A DNA stretch of 64,000 bases from Lateolabrax maculatus. Its lineage: Eukaryota > Chordata > Actinopteri > Acropomatiformes > Lateolabracidae. Below are positions 44,713 through 58,442 of this stretch, piece after piece. The notes under the pieces were generated by a model, which saw only the letters and a list, made by a program, of their open reading frames with translations, was not told the DNA's origin and searched no databases. Where the stretch lies: positions 27,617,501 to 27,681,500 of the forward strand of contig CM062206.1 of the NCBI GenBank assembly GCA_031216445.1, given 5' to 3'. Position 1 is the stretch's first letter, and each line of letters opens with the position of its first letter. The position numbers and the translations under genes are program-made.

Positions 44713-46069
44713 ACCAGTAAAGAGCCATCAGCTGTCAGATAGCACTTTGTAAATTATGCAGCAGTTAATGTTCTCCTGTTATCAGAGAAAGTTTTATGCT
44801 TTCGTGCAACTGAGCTGGCTTGTTTATGATCTTAAAAAAAAAAAAAAATTCTATTAAAGTGTACCATGTTATGCTAGTATGCTAATGGTGGAAATAGCGC
44901 CACCTTGTGTTGCAAAGAGTTGTTAGATAATGTTGTCAGAAAGGAACCTAGCAAGGTTGACCTGTTTACATTTGTGTTTTGGGAAAACTTTTAATTATAG
45001 TAGTTATAATGTAGTACAAATACAAAACCCAAGGAGTGATGTTTTTCTGTGTTGGTTTAAACCTTGGACTGATGCTCGCTTTGGGACACAAAAGCATTTG
45101 TTGTACTTTCAGTTTTGATCAGAAATGCAATGATTTTGCATGCACTGAAGTCCTGTAATTATCAGGTGTTTACCTGTTTAATATTGTGAGACTGTTACAT
45201 GCATAGAATTAGCTCACAAAAATGTGGTTTTATTTTTGCCATGTCCATGTCATGTTCTACAGTCAAATCAAACCACAAGTTTGTTGTTTAGCTGCTGTTT
45301 TGTACTTGAATGTACAAGAAAGTGATACTTGGGAACAGAACACTTGAGGCTGAATAATAGATTTAATGCATATTGTTATTACAATAGCCTAACAGACATA
45401 GATCACACTATGAGCAATTTTGCAACTAGCTTTAAAATACATTAAATATGACAAGAGGATAGAGAACAGTAATTTTATTGTTTATTGTAAGGTTATTACA
45501 TGAGTGATAAAACACACATTTTATATTGGAGAATTGGAATCAAAAGTAACAATATCGAACATTTATTGTTCAGTCTAGATCTGTCAGTGATGCAATTATT
45601 TTTTTAATAAATGTTGTAATGCAGCTGAACAAACCCAGTGAGTGTTCTTTTAAAGTATATGTTTGTGGTGTTTTTCCCTTTATTAGGTAATAACAGCTAA
45701 AATAGATAAGAAATGGGAGAAGGACAAGGACCCATTCAAGGAAATTGGTTTGTTTAATTTAACTGAACTGAAATGAACTGAAAAAAAATGAGTGAGTAGT
45801 AAGTAGTAGGTATCATAATTCTAAGTGGGGTTAAATTTGTATCAAGCAGTCCACACAAAATGAAAAAATTAAGTTAACACTAAGCATGGCTATTAAGTTA
45901 CATGAACTTTTTTTTTTTTTTTTTTAGTTGTACTACTTGATTTGGTACTGCACACTTAAAATAAGCAAGCTTTTCTAACTCACTATTCTTAAGATTACTT
46001 TGCTTAATTTGCAACGAGTTTGCATACTTTTTTTAAGTAAGGTCAACTAATTAGATTTTACAGTGAGTA

Positions 46070-46616
46070 TACGTACACACGTCTCCCGCAGAGCTATGTT
46101 GAAAGTCCCTCAATATTCAGTCGAGTATTGGCTAATGACCTGCAACACCTAGACGTGTCCAGTACAGTACTACAATATGTAGATGATCTCTTGATATGTA
46201 GCACCTCCAAAGCTCAATGTGCACAAGACTCAGTCTCAGCCCTGATGGCTTTAGAAAAGGGGGCTCACAAGGTGAGTAAAAATAAATTACAGTTTTGCCA
46301 GACACAGGTTGAATACTTAGGTAGACAACTCTGTGGCACTAAATGAGCTATAGTGCCCTCACAAATTGAGGCAGTATCGAAAGCTCCCAAACCACAAACG
46401 GTGAGACACATGTCGTCATTTCTGCCATCTCAGCTTTACTAGAAGCCATACACCATCCAAAAGTGTTAGCCATCATTAAATGCGTAGCTCATCAAAAAAC
46501 GAATTCCCTGATAGCTAAAGGCAACAACTTAGCAGATGAAGCCGCAAAACGCATAGCTACACCCACCTGTATAGGACCACTGCTAGTAGCTGGAGATTGT
46601 GAACCACTGACAAACT
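46070..46616 (+). pseudogene. ERV reverse transcriptase C-terminal half and RNase H tail, unit 6
   Basis: Same fragment; TGA at 46344-46346. Confidence 0.85.
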
Positions 46617-46646
46617 TATATATATATGATATATATATATATATAT
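46617..46646. repeat. (TA)n microsatellite, 30 bp (shortest allele)
   Basis: TGATA interruption kept. Confidence 0.95.
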
Positions 46647-46657
46647 GAGCTATATAT

Positions 46658-46931
46658 ATGTGCTGCTATGTAATAGCAGCACAACATCAGGCAAGTCCAT
46701 ATGCACATTCTGTATGGGCAAAAAGGGGGGCAAGTATAATCACTGAAGAAGGTCCATCACATGGGCTATGGCGAAGTGCACATGGACATATTGTCCTCCC
46801 AACATCTTTGGTACAGGTTGCTACACGTAGTGCGCATGGTCAGGACCATTGCACAAGTGGGGAGGTGTTGAGACGCCTTCAAGCAGTCTGGTGGTCACCA
46901 TTTTTCCGACCTGCGTTTGTAGCTGAGACAA
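46658..46931 (+). pseudogene. ERV integrase HHCC remnant ending at the deletion junction, unit 6
   Basis: Junction at 46931/46932, identical to that of unit 3. Confidence 0.85.
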
Positions 46932-47052
46932 TTTTGCAAGGAAGGTTTTTTTCTGTTGCTCTGGTATTTCAAGTCTGATACTGCATGTTAGTGTTTTTGT
47001 TTTTTGTTTCTATTTTGCCGGGCTTGATGCTAAAATGATCTTTTCTTTTCAG

Positions 47053-48288
47053 ATTTTTCAAGAAGACAAAAAACTTCCTATGCAGTGGTTGTGTAAGTAC
47101 TGCACATTTTGTGCTGAAAAGAGGTGCTTCTTACTTAAGCATTACCGCTTAAAACACGGGTGCCACACTCGAATATCACCACTACCGTGCCTTTATAAGG
47201 AGTGCCTGTGCACATTTAAATCTTTCAATGCACTCAAAGTCCACTTATCAACATGGCACACTCAAAAGGACCTGGGGAACGTGGGTGAAACTGCTTTCCA
47301 TTGTCAGCTGTGTGACTTTGTGGAGCCTTGCACTGGAGCTGACTTTTTTACCCATTTACGAAGACATTTGAAGCTGAAGCAAAAGGTTTCCTGTCCATAT
47401 CAAGGCTGTAGCTTTCAGAGCAATGTTTATTCAACCTTTAATGCACATAAAAGCAAAGAACATCAAGACCACAATAAGATGGCATTCAAACCTGAAATTG
47501 TGTCACATAATGTACTTGAGGTACCTCCACCTAATATAAATATTCAACCTGAGGATAGTGCCCCTGAAACTGATCAGGTTGAGTTTGAGGTTACTGAGCT
47601 CAATGAAGATGTGGGAGACTTGGAGAGTCAGTTGGAACATAATGTAGCTGCTGTTTTTCTGAAAATGTCATCGATTCTTAACATCTCTGAAAATGCCCTG
47701 CAAGAAGTTATAGAGCAGATCAACCAAATTTATGTGCTTTCACAGCCATTGTTACATACCTCGGTTGGAAAAATACTAAATCAACATTGTGGAGATGTTG
47801 AGGACTCTTAAGTGAGTGAGATAGCTAAAGTATTTACTGAGAATAATGTATTCCTGAAATTCACTTCTACTAGGGGGTCATTGTCAACCACTAGCAAGCG
47901 AACATCATACATTTGAAAAGAATTCTCAGTGGTGACGCCTATTGAGTTTGTCCTAAAAAATGACAGGCAGACAGTTGTGTATATCCCCATACTAAAAATG
48001 CTGCAGACATTACTAAACAATGGAGAAATTTTAGATAAGGCCATGTCATCTGAGACAAATTTGTCACAAGGATACAGATCTCACAGGGATGGTTACCGGT
48101 TTAAAGACAATTCTCTCTTGACAGAGGAAGAATTCAGGATTGCTCTTTTCTTGTACATAGATGATTTTGAGGTGGCTAAGCCCTTGGGAACCTCCAGAAA
48201 GAAACACAAGCTGCCATCTACTGGGTACTTGGAAATCTACACCCTAAATATCGCTCCTCTCTTCATTCCATTCAGCTTGCTCTACTCA
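47053..48288 (+). pseudogene. Zinc-finger transposase-like N-terminal pseudogene, unit 6
   Basis: Same fingers and stops as in unit 1; no private residue. Confidence 0.6.
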
Positions 48289-50578
48289 TCATCGCTGAAG
48301 ATGATATCAGGAAGTTGACTTTAAATGAGAGACCACAGTCTATTGAAGAATTAAAAGTGCAACTGGTAGATAAACTGTCACTGCAGTATGACTTTAAACT
48401 GCAGTATGAAGATCAAGACTTCCATAATGCCCTCTGCAATTTGACTGAAATAACTGATTTACCTGAAAGAGCTACGCTCAAAATCATCCCTCTTGTGACT
48501 CTCCATTTAACCGCATTGTCATCACCCACCACAACATCAGACACTGAGTGCAGCACAGCAGACACTGAGATCCTGTCGACAGGAAGAGCATCACCATCGC
48601 TAAGACAACAGTGGCCAGATTTCTTTGACATACCCAATTTCTCAGTTGATGTTGACTATAGACTCAGACAGGCAGATCTTGCCTTTATGAAGGATGGAAC
48701 ACGTATGACTCTACCACGAGATATGAAGCATGACATACTAGAAAAGCTTGCTGAGACGATGTACAGTTTCAAGGCTTACCCTAAAGATGATGACTTCAGC
48801 AGTGTTGCAAAAGCACTAATTAGCAAACACCCCTGCCTCACTGAGCCTGGACCACACAGATGGTATGGCTGGAAAAACAGCCTTAAATTATCGCACAAAG
48901 CTTCAAAAAGCTGGATGTGAGGATGTAGCAATCAATGGAGGCAAAAGAAGTAAAGGCAACCCAGAAGGAGAATCCTCAAGCAAGAATATCAAACGGCCAA
49001 AAAGAGGTGAAGCAAACTACCTACCTAACTTACCTGAAGGACATGATGAAACAAGCCTTGAAAATGCCAGAAAGGTTCTCGTGGAAGAAATGAAGAAGAA
49101 ACAACCCAATGGCACTCTCATCTCACAAATGATGGACCAATCATTCCCACTACGCAGACAAGAAATTGTAGAAAAGGAACCTGCTGTACAGAACATTGTT
49201 GAACGATGGCCAGCACTCTTCACAGACAGGTAAACTATTTTTGTTCTCAACCAATAAAATAATGCCTATCAAAAAGAAATTCAAGGTGTGTGGCTAGAAA
49301 TCCAAACACACTTGTTGGAATGTTAACACTTCTGCCATCTCTCCATCCCTACCCACCCCTCTCTCTACTTTTCAGGTGTTTGCTGAGTTCAACAGAATCG
49401 CAAGTAAGAATCTTGAGGGAGACTTCTTTGAGGCTCTGGACCAGTATACCCCACGTTTCATTGAACTTTTCAAAACAAGAAGGGGAACTGTTGGCCAGAA
49501 GCTCAGTGAGCTGATGCAGCACATGAGCTGGATGGTAAGTAGGTTAATTTTGCTTTTGATCTGTGTGATAGTTCATCAATCAAGTTCTAAATGAGATGAT
49601 CCAGCCCAACCTATTCTATTTCCTGTCTGACTTGTGCTTGTGCCTTGCAAATTACTCTGTTAACTGGTCTTTTCTCTCTCTGTGTATCATTAGACACCAG
49701 ACGTGACAGTACTTCGCTCTGTTGTCCTCAAAGGCATTCCTATTTTACTTGGTGACGACTCCAGTGAATTCTTCAAGACATGCTCTGTAAGTACTTGCAC
49801 ATAAGAAAAAGTTTGGTCTGCATTAAAATAGAACTATATCTGTGCTGACATAGAAGATGTAATTTTATCTGCACAATATACAATATACATTTTGTACAGT
49901 GATTGATGTATTTTGTATGGCAATTCCTCCACAGCTAATCTGAGAGGTATTTAAACAGCCAGTAAATAAAAATGAAATTTGCCACATAAACGTTGTACAC
50001 ATTAATTAATTGTAAATCTAAGGAGCAGGAGTCCAGGCTGAAAAGTCAGTGTCACTGTTTAAGAATATATGGACCTTGTGGACCATAGCTTTAGTTTAAT
50101 CATACCACATTTATTTTGTTGGTTATATTGTAACAATCCAGTGTGAACACATATTTAAAACCATATTCCCTAGCAAATGCTTTCAACATTAAAAATGAAT
50201 GTTTAGAAGAGCATAAATTGCCATGCTGAAGAATGTGTGTGTGTGTCTTTGTAGGGTACAGCGAGAGACGAGGCCCTAGAATGCACTGTCGGTGTGCTGA
50301 CAGTTGTCAGTGAAGATAATCCTCATGAGGGTCCAAGTTCAGTAGACCTCCAGCCCATCTCCACTGCCATCATTCTGGAGGGAGGTATCATCATGGATCA
50401 TATAAAAAAACTTGCCTCAGGCAGTTTGTCTGTTATTTGGGCTTACATATGCTTTGCATTTGGATTACCCAAAATGCATGGCAAATACACTCAACTTCAT
50501 TCAGACTGTGATGCTTGGACTGGGAAAGAAAACCTCCCACCAAAACTGTTAACTTTGAAGAACAGTCTACTGGGTTAG
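48289..50578 (+). pseudogene. PB1/SAMD3-like pseudogene, unit 6
   Basis: Protein-level same as unit 5 (Lys in SFKAYP), with all shared lesions. Confidence 0.6.
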
Positions 50579-51933
50579 ACCAGTAAAGAGCCATCAGCTG
50601 TCAGATAGCACTTTGTAAATTATGCAGCAGTTAATGTTCTCCTGTTATCAGAGAAAGTTTTATGCTTTCATGCAACTGAGCTGGCTTGTTTATGATCTCA
50701 AAAAAAAAAAAAATTCTATTAAAGTGTACCATGTTATGCTAGTATGCTAATGGTGGAAATAGCGCCACCTTGTGTTGCAAAGAGTTGTTAGATAATGTTG
50801 TCAGAAAGGAACCTAGCAAGGTTGACCTGTTTACATTTGTGTTTTGGGAAAACTTTTAATTATAGTAGTTATAATGTAGTACAAATACAAAACCCAAGGA
50901 GTGATGTTTTTCTGTGTTGGTTTAAACCTTGGACTGATGCTCGCTTTGGGACACAAAAGCATTTGTTGTACTTTCAGTTTTGATCAGAAATGCAATGATT
51001 TTGCATGCACTGAAGTCCTGTAATTATCAGGTGTTTACCTGTTTAATATTGTGAGACTGTTACATGCATAGAATTAGCTCACAAAAATGTGGTTTTATTT
51101 TTGCCATGTCCATGTCATGTTCTACAGTCAAATCAAACCACAAGTTTGTTGTTTAGCTGCTGTTTTGTACTTGAATGTACAAGAAAGTGATACTTGGGAA
51201 CAGAACACTTGAGGCTGAATAATAGATTTAATGCATATTGTTATTACAATAGCCTAACAGACATAGATCACACTATGAGCAATTTTGCAACTAGCTTTAA
51301 AATACATTAAATATGACAAGAGGATAGAGAACAGTAATTTTACTGTTTATTGTAAGGTTATTACATGAGTGATAAAACACACATTTTATATTGGAGAATT
51401 GGAATCAAAAGTAACAATATCGAACATTTATTGTTCAGTCTAGATCTGTCAGTGATGCAATTATTTTTTTAATAAATGTTGTAATGCAGCTGAACAAACC
51501 CAGTGAGTGTTCTTTTAAAGTATATGTTTGTGGTGTTTTTCCCTTTATTAGGTAATAACAGCTAAAATAGATAAGAAATGGGAGAAGGACAAGGACCCAT
51601 TCAAGGAAATTGGTTTGTTTAATTTAACTGAACTGAAATGAACTGAAAAAAAATGAGTGAGTAGTAAGTAGTAGGTATCATAATTCTAAGTGGGGTTAAA
51701 TTTGTATCAAGCAGTCCACACAAAATGAAAAAATTAAGTTAACACTAAGCATGGCTATTAAGTTACATGAACTTTTTTTTTTTTTTTTTAGTTGTACTAC
51801 TTGATTTGGTACTGCACACTTAAAATAAACAAGCTTTTCTAACTCACTATTCTTAAGATTACTTTGCTTAATTTGCAACGAGTTTGCATACTTTTTTTAA
51901 GTAAGGTCAACTAATTAGATTTTACAGTGAGTA

Positions 51934-52480
51934 TACGTACACACGTCTCCCGCAGAGCTATGTTGAAAGTCCCTCAATATTCAGTCGAGTATTGGCTAAT
52001 GACCTGCAACACCTAGACGTGTCCAGTACAGTACTACAATATGTAGATGATCTCTTGATATGTAGCACCTCCAAAGCTCAATGTGCACAAGACTCAGTCT
52101 CAGCCCTGATGGCTTTAGAAAAGGGGGCTCACAAGGTGAGTAAAAATAAATTACAGTTTTGCCAGACACAGGTTGAATACTTAGGTAGACAACTCTGTGG
52201 CACTAAATGAGCTATAGTGCCCTCACAAATTGAGGCAGTATCGAAAGCTCCCAAACCACAAACGGTGAGACACATGTCGTCATTTCTGCCATCTCAGCTT
52301 TACTAGAAGCCATACACCATCCAAAAGTGTTAGCCATCATTAAATGCGTAGCTCATCAAAAAACGAATTCCCTGATAGCTAAAGGCAACAACTTAGCAGA
52401 TGAAGCCGCAAAACGCATAGCTACACCCACCTGTATAGGACCACTGCTAGTAGCTGGAGATTGTGAACCACTGACAAACT
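51934..52480 (+). pseudogene. ERV reverse transcriptase C-terminal half and RNase H tail, unit 7
   Basis: Same fragment; TGA at 52208-52210. Confidence 0.85.
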
Positions 52481-52490
52481 TATATATATA

Positions 52491-52522
<32 letters not shown>
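52481..52522. repeat. (TA)n microsatellite, 42 bp
   Basis: TGATA interruption kept. Confidence 0.95.
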
Positions 52523-52525
<3 letters not shown>

Positions 52526-52533
52526 CTATATAT

Positions 52534-52807
52534 ATGTGCTGCTATGTAATAGCAGCACAACATCAGGCAAGTCCATATGCACATTCTGTATGGGCAAAAA
52601 GGGGGGCAAGTATAATCACTGAAGAAGGTCCATCACATGGGCTATGGCGAAGTGCACATGGACATATTGTCCTCCCAACATCTTTGGTACAGGTTGCTAC
52701 ACGTAGTGCGCATGGTCAGGACCATTGCACAAGTGGGGAGGTGTTGAGACGCCTTCAAGCAGTCTGGTGGTCACCATTTTTCCGACCTGCGTTTGTAGCT
52801 GAGACAA
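52534..52807 (+). pseudogene. ERV integrase HHCC remnant ending at the deletion junction, unit 7
   Basis: Junction at 52807/52808, identical to that of unit 3. Confidence 0.85.
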
Positions 52808-52928
52808 TTTTGCAAGGAAGGTTTTTTTCTGTTGCTCTGGTATTTCAAGTCTGATACTGCATGTTAGTGTTTTTGTTTTTTGTTTCTATTTTGCCGGGCT
52901 TGATGCTAAAATGATCTTTTCTTTTCAG

Positions 52929-54164
52929 ATTTTTCAAGAAGACAAAAAACTTCCTATGCAGTGGTTGTGTAAGTACTGCACATTTTGTGCTGAAAAGAGG
53001 TGCTTCTTACTTAAGCATTACCGCTTAAAACACGGGTGCCACACTCGAATATCACCACTACCGTGCCTTTATAAGGAGTGCCTGTGCACATTTAAATCTT
53101 TCAATGCACTCAAAGTCCACTTATCAACATGGCACACTCAAAAGGACCTGGGGAACGTGGGTGAAACTGCTTTCCATTGTCAGCTGTGTGACTTTGTGGA
53201 GCCTTGCACTGGAGCTGACTTTTTTACCCATTTACGAAGACATTTGAAGCTGAAGCAAAAGGTTTCCTGTCCATATCAAGGCTGTAGCTTTCAGAGCAAT
53301 GTTTATTCAACCTTTAATGCACATAAAAGCAAAGAACATCAAGACCACAATAAGATGGCATTCAAACCTGAAATTGTGTCACATAATGTACTTGAGGTAC
53401 CTCCACCTAATATAAATATTCAACCTGAGGATAGTGCCCCTGAAACTGATCAGGTTGAGTTTGAGGTTACTGAGCTCAATGAAGATGTGGGAGACTTGGA
53501 GAGTCAGTTGGAACATAATGTAGCTGCTGTTTTTCTGAAAATGTCATCGATTCTTAACATCTCTGAAAATGCCCTGCAAGAAGTTATAGAGCAGATCAAC
53601 CAAATTTATGTGCTTTCACAGCCATTGTTACATACCTCGGTTGGAAAAATACTAAATCAACATTGTGGAGATGTTGAGGACTCTTAAGTGAGTGAGATAG
53701 CTAAAGTATTTACTGAGAATAATGTATTCCTGAAATTCACTTCTACTAGGGGGTCATTGTCAACCACTAGCAAGCGAACATCATACATTTGAAAAGAATT
53801 CTCAGTGGTGACGCCTATTGAGTTTGTCCTAAAAAATGACAGGCAGACAGTTGTGTATATCCCCATACTAAAAATGCTGCAGACATTACTAAACAATGGA
53901 GAAATTTTAGATAAGGCCATGTCATCTGAGACAAATTTGTCACAAGGATACAGATCTCACAGGGATGGTTACCGGTTTAAAGACAATTCTCTCTTGACAG
54001 AGGAAGAATTCCGGATTGCTCTTTTCTTGTACATAGATGATTTTGAGGTGGCTAAGCCCTTGGGAACCTCCAGAAAGAAACACAAGCTGCCATCTACTGG
54101 GTACTTGGAAATCTACACCCTAAATATCGCTCCTCTCTTCATTCCATTCAGCTTGCTCTACTCA
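52929..54164 (+). pseudogene. Zinc-finger transposase-like N-terminal pseudogene, unit 7
   Basis: Carries the silent GAATTCCGG change shared with unit 8; both stops kept. Confidence 0.6.
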
Positions 54165-56454
54165 TCATCGCTGAAGATGATATCAGGAAGTTGACTTTAA
54201 ATGAGAGACCACAGTCTATTGAAGAATTAAAAGTGCAACTGGTAGATAAACTGTCACTGCAGTATGACTTTAAACTGCAGTATGAAGATCAAGACTTCCA
54301 TAATGCCCTCTGCAATTTGACTGAAATAACTGATTTACCTGAAAGAGCTACGCTCAAAATCATCCCTCTTGTGACTCTCCATTTAACCGCATTATCATCA
54401 CCCACCACAACATCAGACACTGAGTGCAGCACAGCAGACACTGAGATCCTGTCGACAGGAAGAGCATCACCATCGCTAAGACAACAGTGGCCAGATTTCT
54501 TTGACATACCCAATTTCTCAGTTGATGTTGACTATAGACTCAGACAGGCAGATCTTGCCTTTATGAAGGATGGAACACGTATGACTCTACCACGAGATAT
54601 GAAGCATGACATACTAGAAAAGCTTGCTGAGACGATGTACAGTTTCAAGGCTTACCCTAAAGATGATGACTTCAGCAGTGTTGCAAAAGCACTAATTAGC
54701 AAACACCCCTGCCTCACTGAGCCTGGACCACACAGATGGTATGGCTGGAAAAACAGCCTTAAATTATCGCACAAAGCTTCAAAAAGCTGGATGTGAGGAT
54801 GTAGCAATCAATGGAGGCAAAAGAAGTAAAGGCAACCCAGAAGGAGAATCCTCAAGCAAGAATATCAAACGGCCAAAAAGAGGTGAAGCAAACTACCTAC
54901 CTAACTTACCTGAAGGACATGATGAAACAAGCCTTGAAAATGCCAGAAAGGTTCTCGTGGAAGAAATGAAGAAGAAACAACCCAATGGCACTCTCATCTC
55001 ACAAATGATGGACCAATCATTCCCACTACGCAGACAAGAAATTGTAGAAAAGGAACCTGCTGTACAGAACATTGTTGAACGATGGCCAGCACTCTTCACA
55101 GACAGGTAAACTATTTTTGTTCTCAACCAATAAAATAATGCCTATCAAAAAGAAATTCAAGGTGTGTGGCTAGAAATCCAAACACACTTGTTGGAATGTT
55201 AACACTTCTGCCATCTCTCCATCCCTACCCACCCCTCTCTCTACTTTTCAGGTGTTTGCTGAGTTCAACAGAATCGCAAGTAAGAATCTTGAGGGAGACT
55301 TCTTTGAGGCTCTGGACCAGTATACCCCACGTTTCATTGAACTTTTCAAAACAAGAAGGGGAACTGTTGGCCAGAAGCTCAGTGAGCTGATGCAGCACAT
55401 GAGCTGGATGGTAAGTAGGTTAATTTTGCTTTTGATCTGTGTGATAGTTCATCAATCAAGTTCTAAATGAGATGATCCAGCCCAACCTATTCTATTTCCT
55501 GTCTGACTTGTGCTTGTGCCTTGCAAATTACTCTGTTAACTGGTCTTTTCTCTCTCTGTGTATCATTAGACACCAGACGTGACAGTACTTCGCTCTGTTG
55601 TCCTCAAAGGCATTCCTATTTTACTTGGTGACGACTCCAGTGAATTCTTCAAGACATGCTCTGTAAGTACTTGCACATAAGAAAAAGTTTGGTCTGCATT
55701 AAAATAGAACTATATCTGTGCTGACATAGAAGATGTAATTTTATCTGCACAATATACAATATACATTTTGTACAGTGATTGATGTATTTTGTATGGCAAT
55801 TCCTCCACAGCTAATCTGAGAGGTATTTAAACAGCCAGTAAATAAAAATGAAATTTGCCACATAAACGTTGTACACATTAATTAATTGTAAATCTAAGGA
55901 GCAGGAGTCCAGGCTGAAAAGTCAGTGTCACTGTTTAAGAATATATGGACCTTGTGGACCATAGCTTTAGTTTAATCATACCACATTTATTTTGTTGGTT
56001 ATATTGTAACAATCCAGTGTGAACACATATTTAAAACCATATTCCCTAGCAAATGCTTTCAACATTAAAAATGAATGTTTAGAAGAGCATAAATTGCCAT
56101 GCTGAAGAATGTGTGTGTGTGTCTTTGTAGGGTACAGCGAGAGACGAGGCCCTAGAATGCACTGTCGGTGTGCTGACAGTTGTCAGTGAAGATAATCCTC
56201 ATGAGGGTCCAAGTTCAGTAGACCTCCAGCCCATCTCCACTGCCATCATTCTGGAGGGAGGTATCATCATGGATCATATAAAAAAACTTGCCTCAGGCAG
56301 TTTGTCTGTTATTTGGGCTTACATATGCTTTGCATTTGGATTACCCAAAATGCATGGCAAATACACTCAACTTCATTCAGACTGTGATGCTTGGACTGGG
56401 AAAGAAAACCTCCCACCAAAACTGTTAACTTTGAAGAACAGTCTACTGGGTTAG
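54165..56454 (+). pseudogene. PB1/SAMD3-like pseudogene, unit 7
   Basis: One private silent change (GCATTATCATCA near 54390) in the linker; other lesions shared. Confidence 0.6.
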
Positions 56455-57813
56455 ACCAGTAAAGAGCCATCAGCTGTCAGATAGCACTTTGTAAATTATG
56501 CAGCAGTTAATGTTCTCCTGTTATCAGAGAAAGTTTTATGCTTTCATGCAACTGAGCTGGCTTGTTTATGATCTCAAAAAAAAAAAAAATTCTATTAAAG
56601 TGTACCATGTTATGCTAGTATGCTAATGGTGGAAATAGCGCCACCTTGTGTTGCAAAGAGTTGTTAGATAATGTTGTCAGAAAGGAACCTAGCAAGGTTG
56701 ACCTGTTTACATTTGTGTTTTGGGAAAACTTTTAATTATAGTAGTTATAATGTAGTACAAATACAAAACCCAAGGAGTGATGTTTTTCTGTGTTGGTTTA
56801 AACCTTGGACTGATGCTCGCTTTGGGACACAAAAGCATTTGTTGTACTTTCAGTTTTGATCAGAAATGCAATGATTTTGCATGCACTGAAGTCCTGTAAT
56901 TATCAGGTGTTTACCTGTTTAATATTGTGAGACTGTTACATGCATAGAATTAGCTCACAAAAATGTGGTTTTATTTTTGCCATGTCCATGTCATGTTCTA
57001 CAGTCAAATCAAACCACAAGTTTGTTGTTTAGCTGCTGTTTTGTACTTGAATGTACAAGAAAGTGATACTTGGGAACAGAACACTTGAGGCTGAATAATA
57101 GATTTAATGCATATTGTTATTACAATAGCCTAACAGACATAGATCACACTATGAGCAATTTTACAACTAGCTTTAAAATACATTAAATATGACAAGAGGA
57201 TAGAGAACAGTCATTTTATTGTTTATTGTAAGGTTATTACATGAGTGATAAAACACACATTTTATATTGGAGAATTGGAATCAAATGTAACAATATCGAA
57301 CATTTATTGTTCAGCCTAGATCTGTCAGTGATGCAATTATTTTTTTAATAAATGTTGTAATGCAGCTGAACAAACCCAGTGAGTGTTCTTTTAAAGTATA
57401 TGTTTGTGGTGTTTTTCCCTTTATTAGGTAATAACAGCTAAAATAGATAAGAAATGGGAGAAGGACAAGGACCCATTCAAGGAAATTGGTTTGTTTAATT
57501 TAACTGAACTGAAATGAACTGGGAAAAAAATGAGTGAGTAGTAAGTAGTAGGTATCATAATTCTAAGTGGGGTTAAATTTGTATCAAGCAGTCCACACAA
57601 AATGAAAAAATTAAGTTAACACTAAGCATGGCTATTAAGTTACATGAACTTTTTTTTTTTTTTTTTTTTAGTTGTACTACTTGATTTGGTACTGCACACT
57701 TAAAATAAACAAGCTTTTCTAACTCACTATTCTTAAGATTACTTTGCTTAATTTGCAACGAGTTTGCATACTTTTTTTAAGTAAGGTCAACTAATTAGAT
57801 TTTACAGTGAGTA

Positions 57814-58360
57814 TACGTACACACGTCTCCCGCAGAGCTATGTTGAAAGTCCCTCAATATTCAGTCGAGTATTGGCTAATGACCTGCAACACCTAGACGT
57901 GTCCAGTACAGTACTACAATATGTAGATGATCTCTTGATATGTAGCACCTCCAAAGCTCAATGTGCACAAGACTCAGTCTCAGCCCTGATGGCTTTAGAA
58001 AAGGGGGCTCACAAGGTGAGTAAAAATAAATTACAGTTTTGCCAGACACAGGTTGAATACTTAGGTAGACAACTCTGTGGCACTAAATGAGCTATAGTGC
58101 CCTCACAAATTGAGGCAGTATCGAAAGCTCCCAAACCACAAACGGTGAGACACATGTCGTCATTTCTGCCATCTCAGCTTTACTAGAAGCCATACACCAT
58201 CCAAAAGTGTTAGCCATCATTAAATGCGTAGCTCATCAAAAAACGAATTCCCTGATAGCTAAAGGCAACAACTTAGCAGATGAAGCCGCAAAACGCATAG
58301 CTACACCCACCTGTATAGGACCACTGCTAGTAGCTGGAGATTGTGAACCACTGACAAACT
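57814..58360 (+). pseudogene. ERV reverse transcriptase C-terminal half and RNase H tail, unit 8
   Basis: Same fragment; TGA at 58088-58090. Confidence 0.85.
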
Positions 58361-58374
58361 TATATATATATGTA

Positions 58375-58431
<57 letters not shown>
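58361..58431. repeat. (TA)n microsatellite, 71 bp (longest allele)
   Basis: Interrupted by TGTATA and TACATA instead of TGATA, so this allele grew and mutated on its own. Confidence 0.95.
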
Positions 58432-58434
<3 letters not shown>

Positions 58435-58442
58435 CTATATAT

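Larger units (their letters stand above)
34491..45858 (+). repeat. Tandem unit 5, long form, flanked by short units
   Basis: 11,368 bp. The only long unit embedded among short ones. It shares Lys in SFKAYP and the GTAATTTTA allele near 45470 with most short units, so the short form may have arisen from a relative of this unit. Its integrase tail is the least damaged in the window. Confidence 0.95.
38665..46065 (+). mobile_element. CMC-type DNA transposon, unit 5 copy
   Basis: CACTG at 38665, CAGTG ending at 46065, AGTA on both sides. 7,401 bp. An extra A in the A-run near 44835 and CTTTCGTGCAAC (not CTTTCATGCAAC) near 44800 are private. 3' noncoding part from 44713. Confidence 0.75.
45859..51723 (+). 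repeat. Tandem unit 6, short form
   Basis: 5,865 bp, same deletion. Private AATAAGCAAGC near 45961 where others have AATAAACAAGC. Near 51340 it carries TTTTACTG, shared with unit 4 only. Confidence 0.95.
46932..51929 (+). mobile_element. CMC transposon lacking its left end, unit 6
   Basis: Right end CAGTG at 51925-51929 plus AGTA. 3' noncoding part from 50579. Confidence 0.75.
51724..57600 (+). repeat. Tandem unit 7, short form
   Basis: 5,877 bp. Shares GAATTCCGG (54008-54016), against GAATTCAGG elsewhere, only with unit 8. Near 57290 it has private ATCAAATGTAAC and TTCAGCCTAG changes, and GGGAAAAAAA near 57521. Confidence 0.95.
52808..57809 (+). mobile_element. CMC transposon lacking its left end, unit 7
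   Basis: Right end CAGTG at 57805-57809 plus AGTA. The T-run near 57651-57669 is longer than in the other copies. 3' noncoding part from 56455. Confidence 0.75.
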
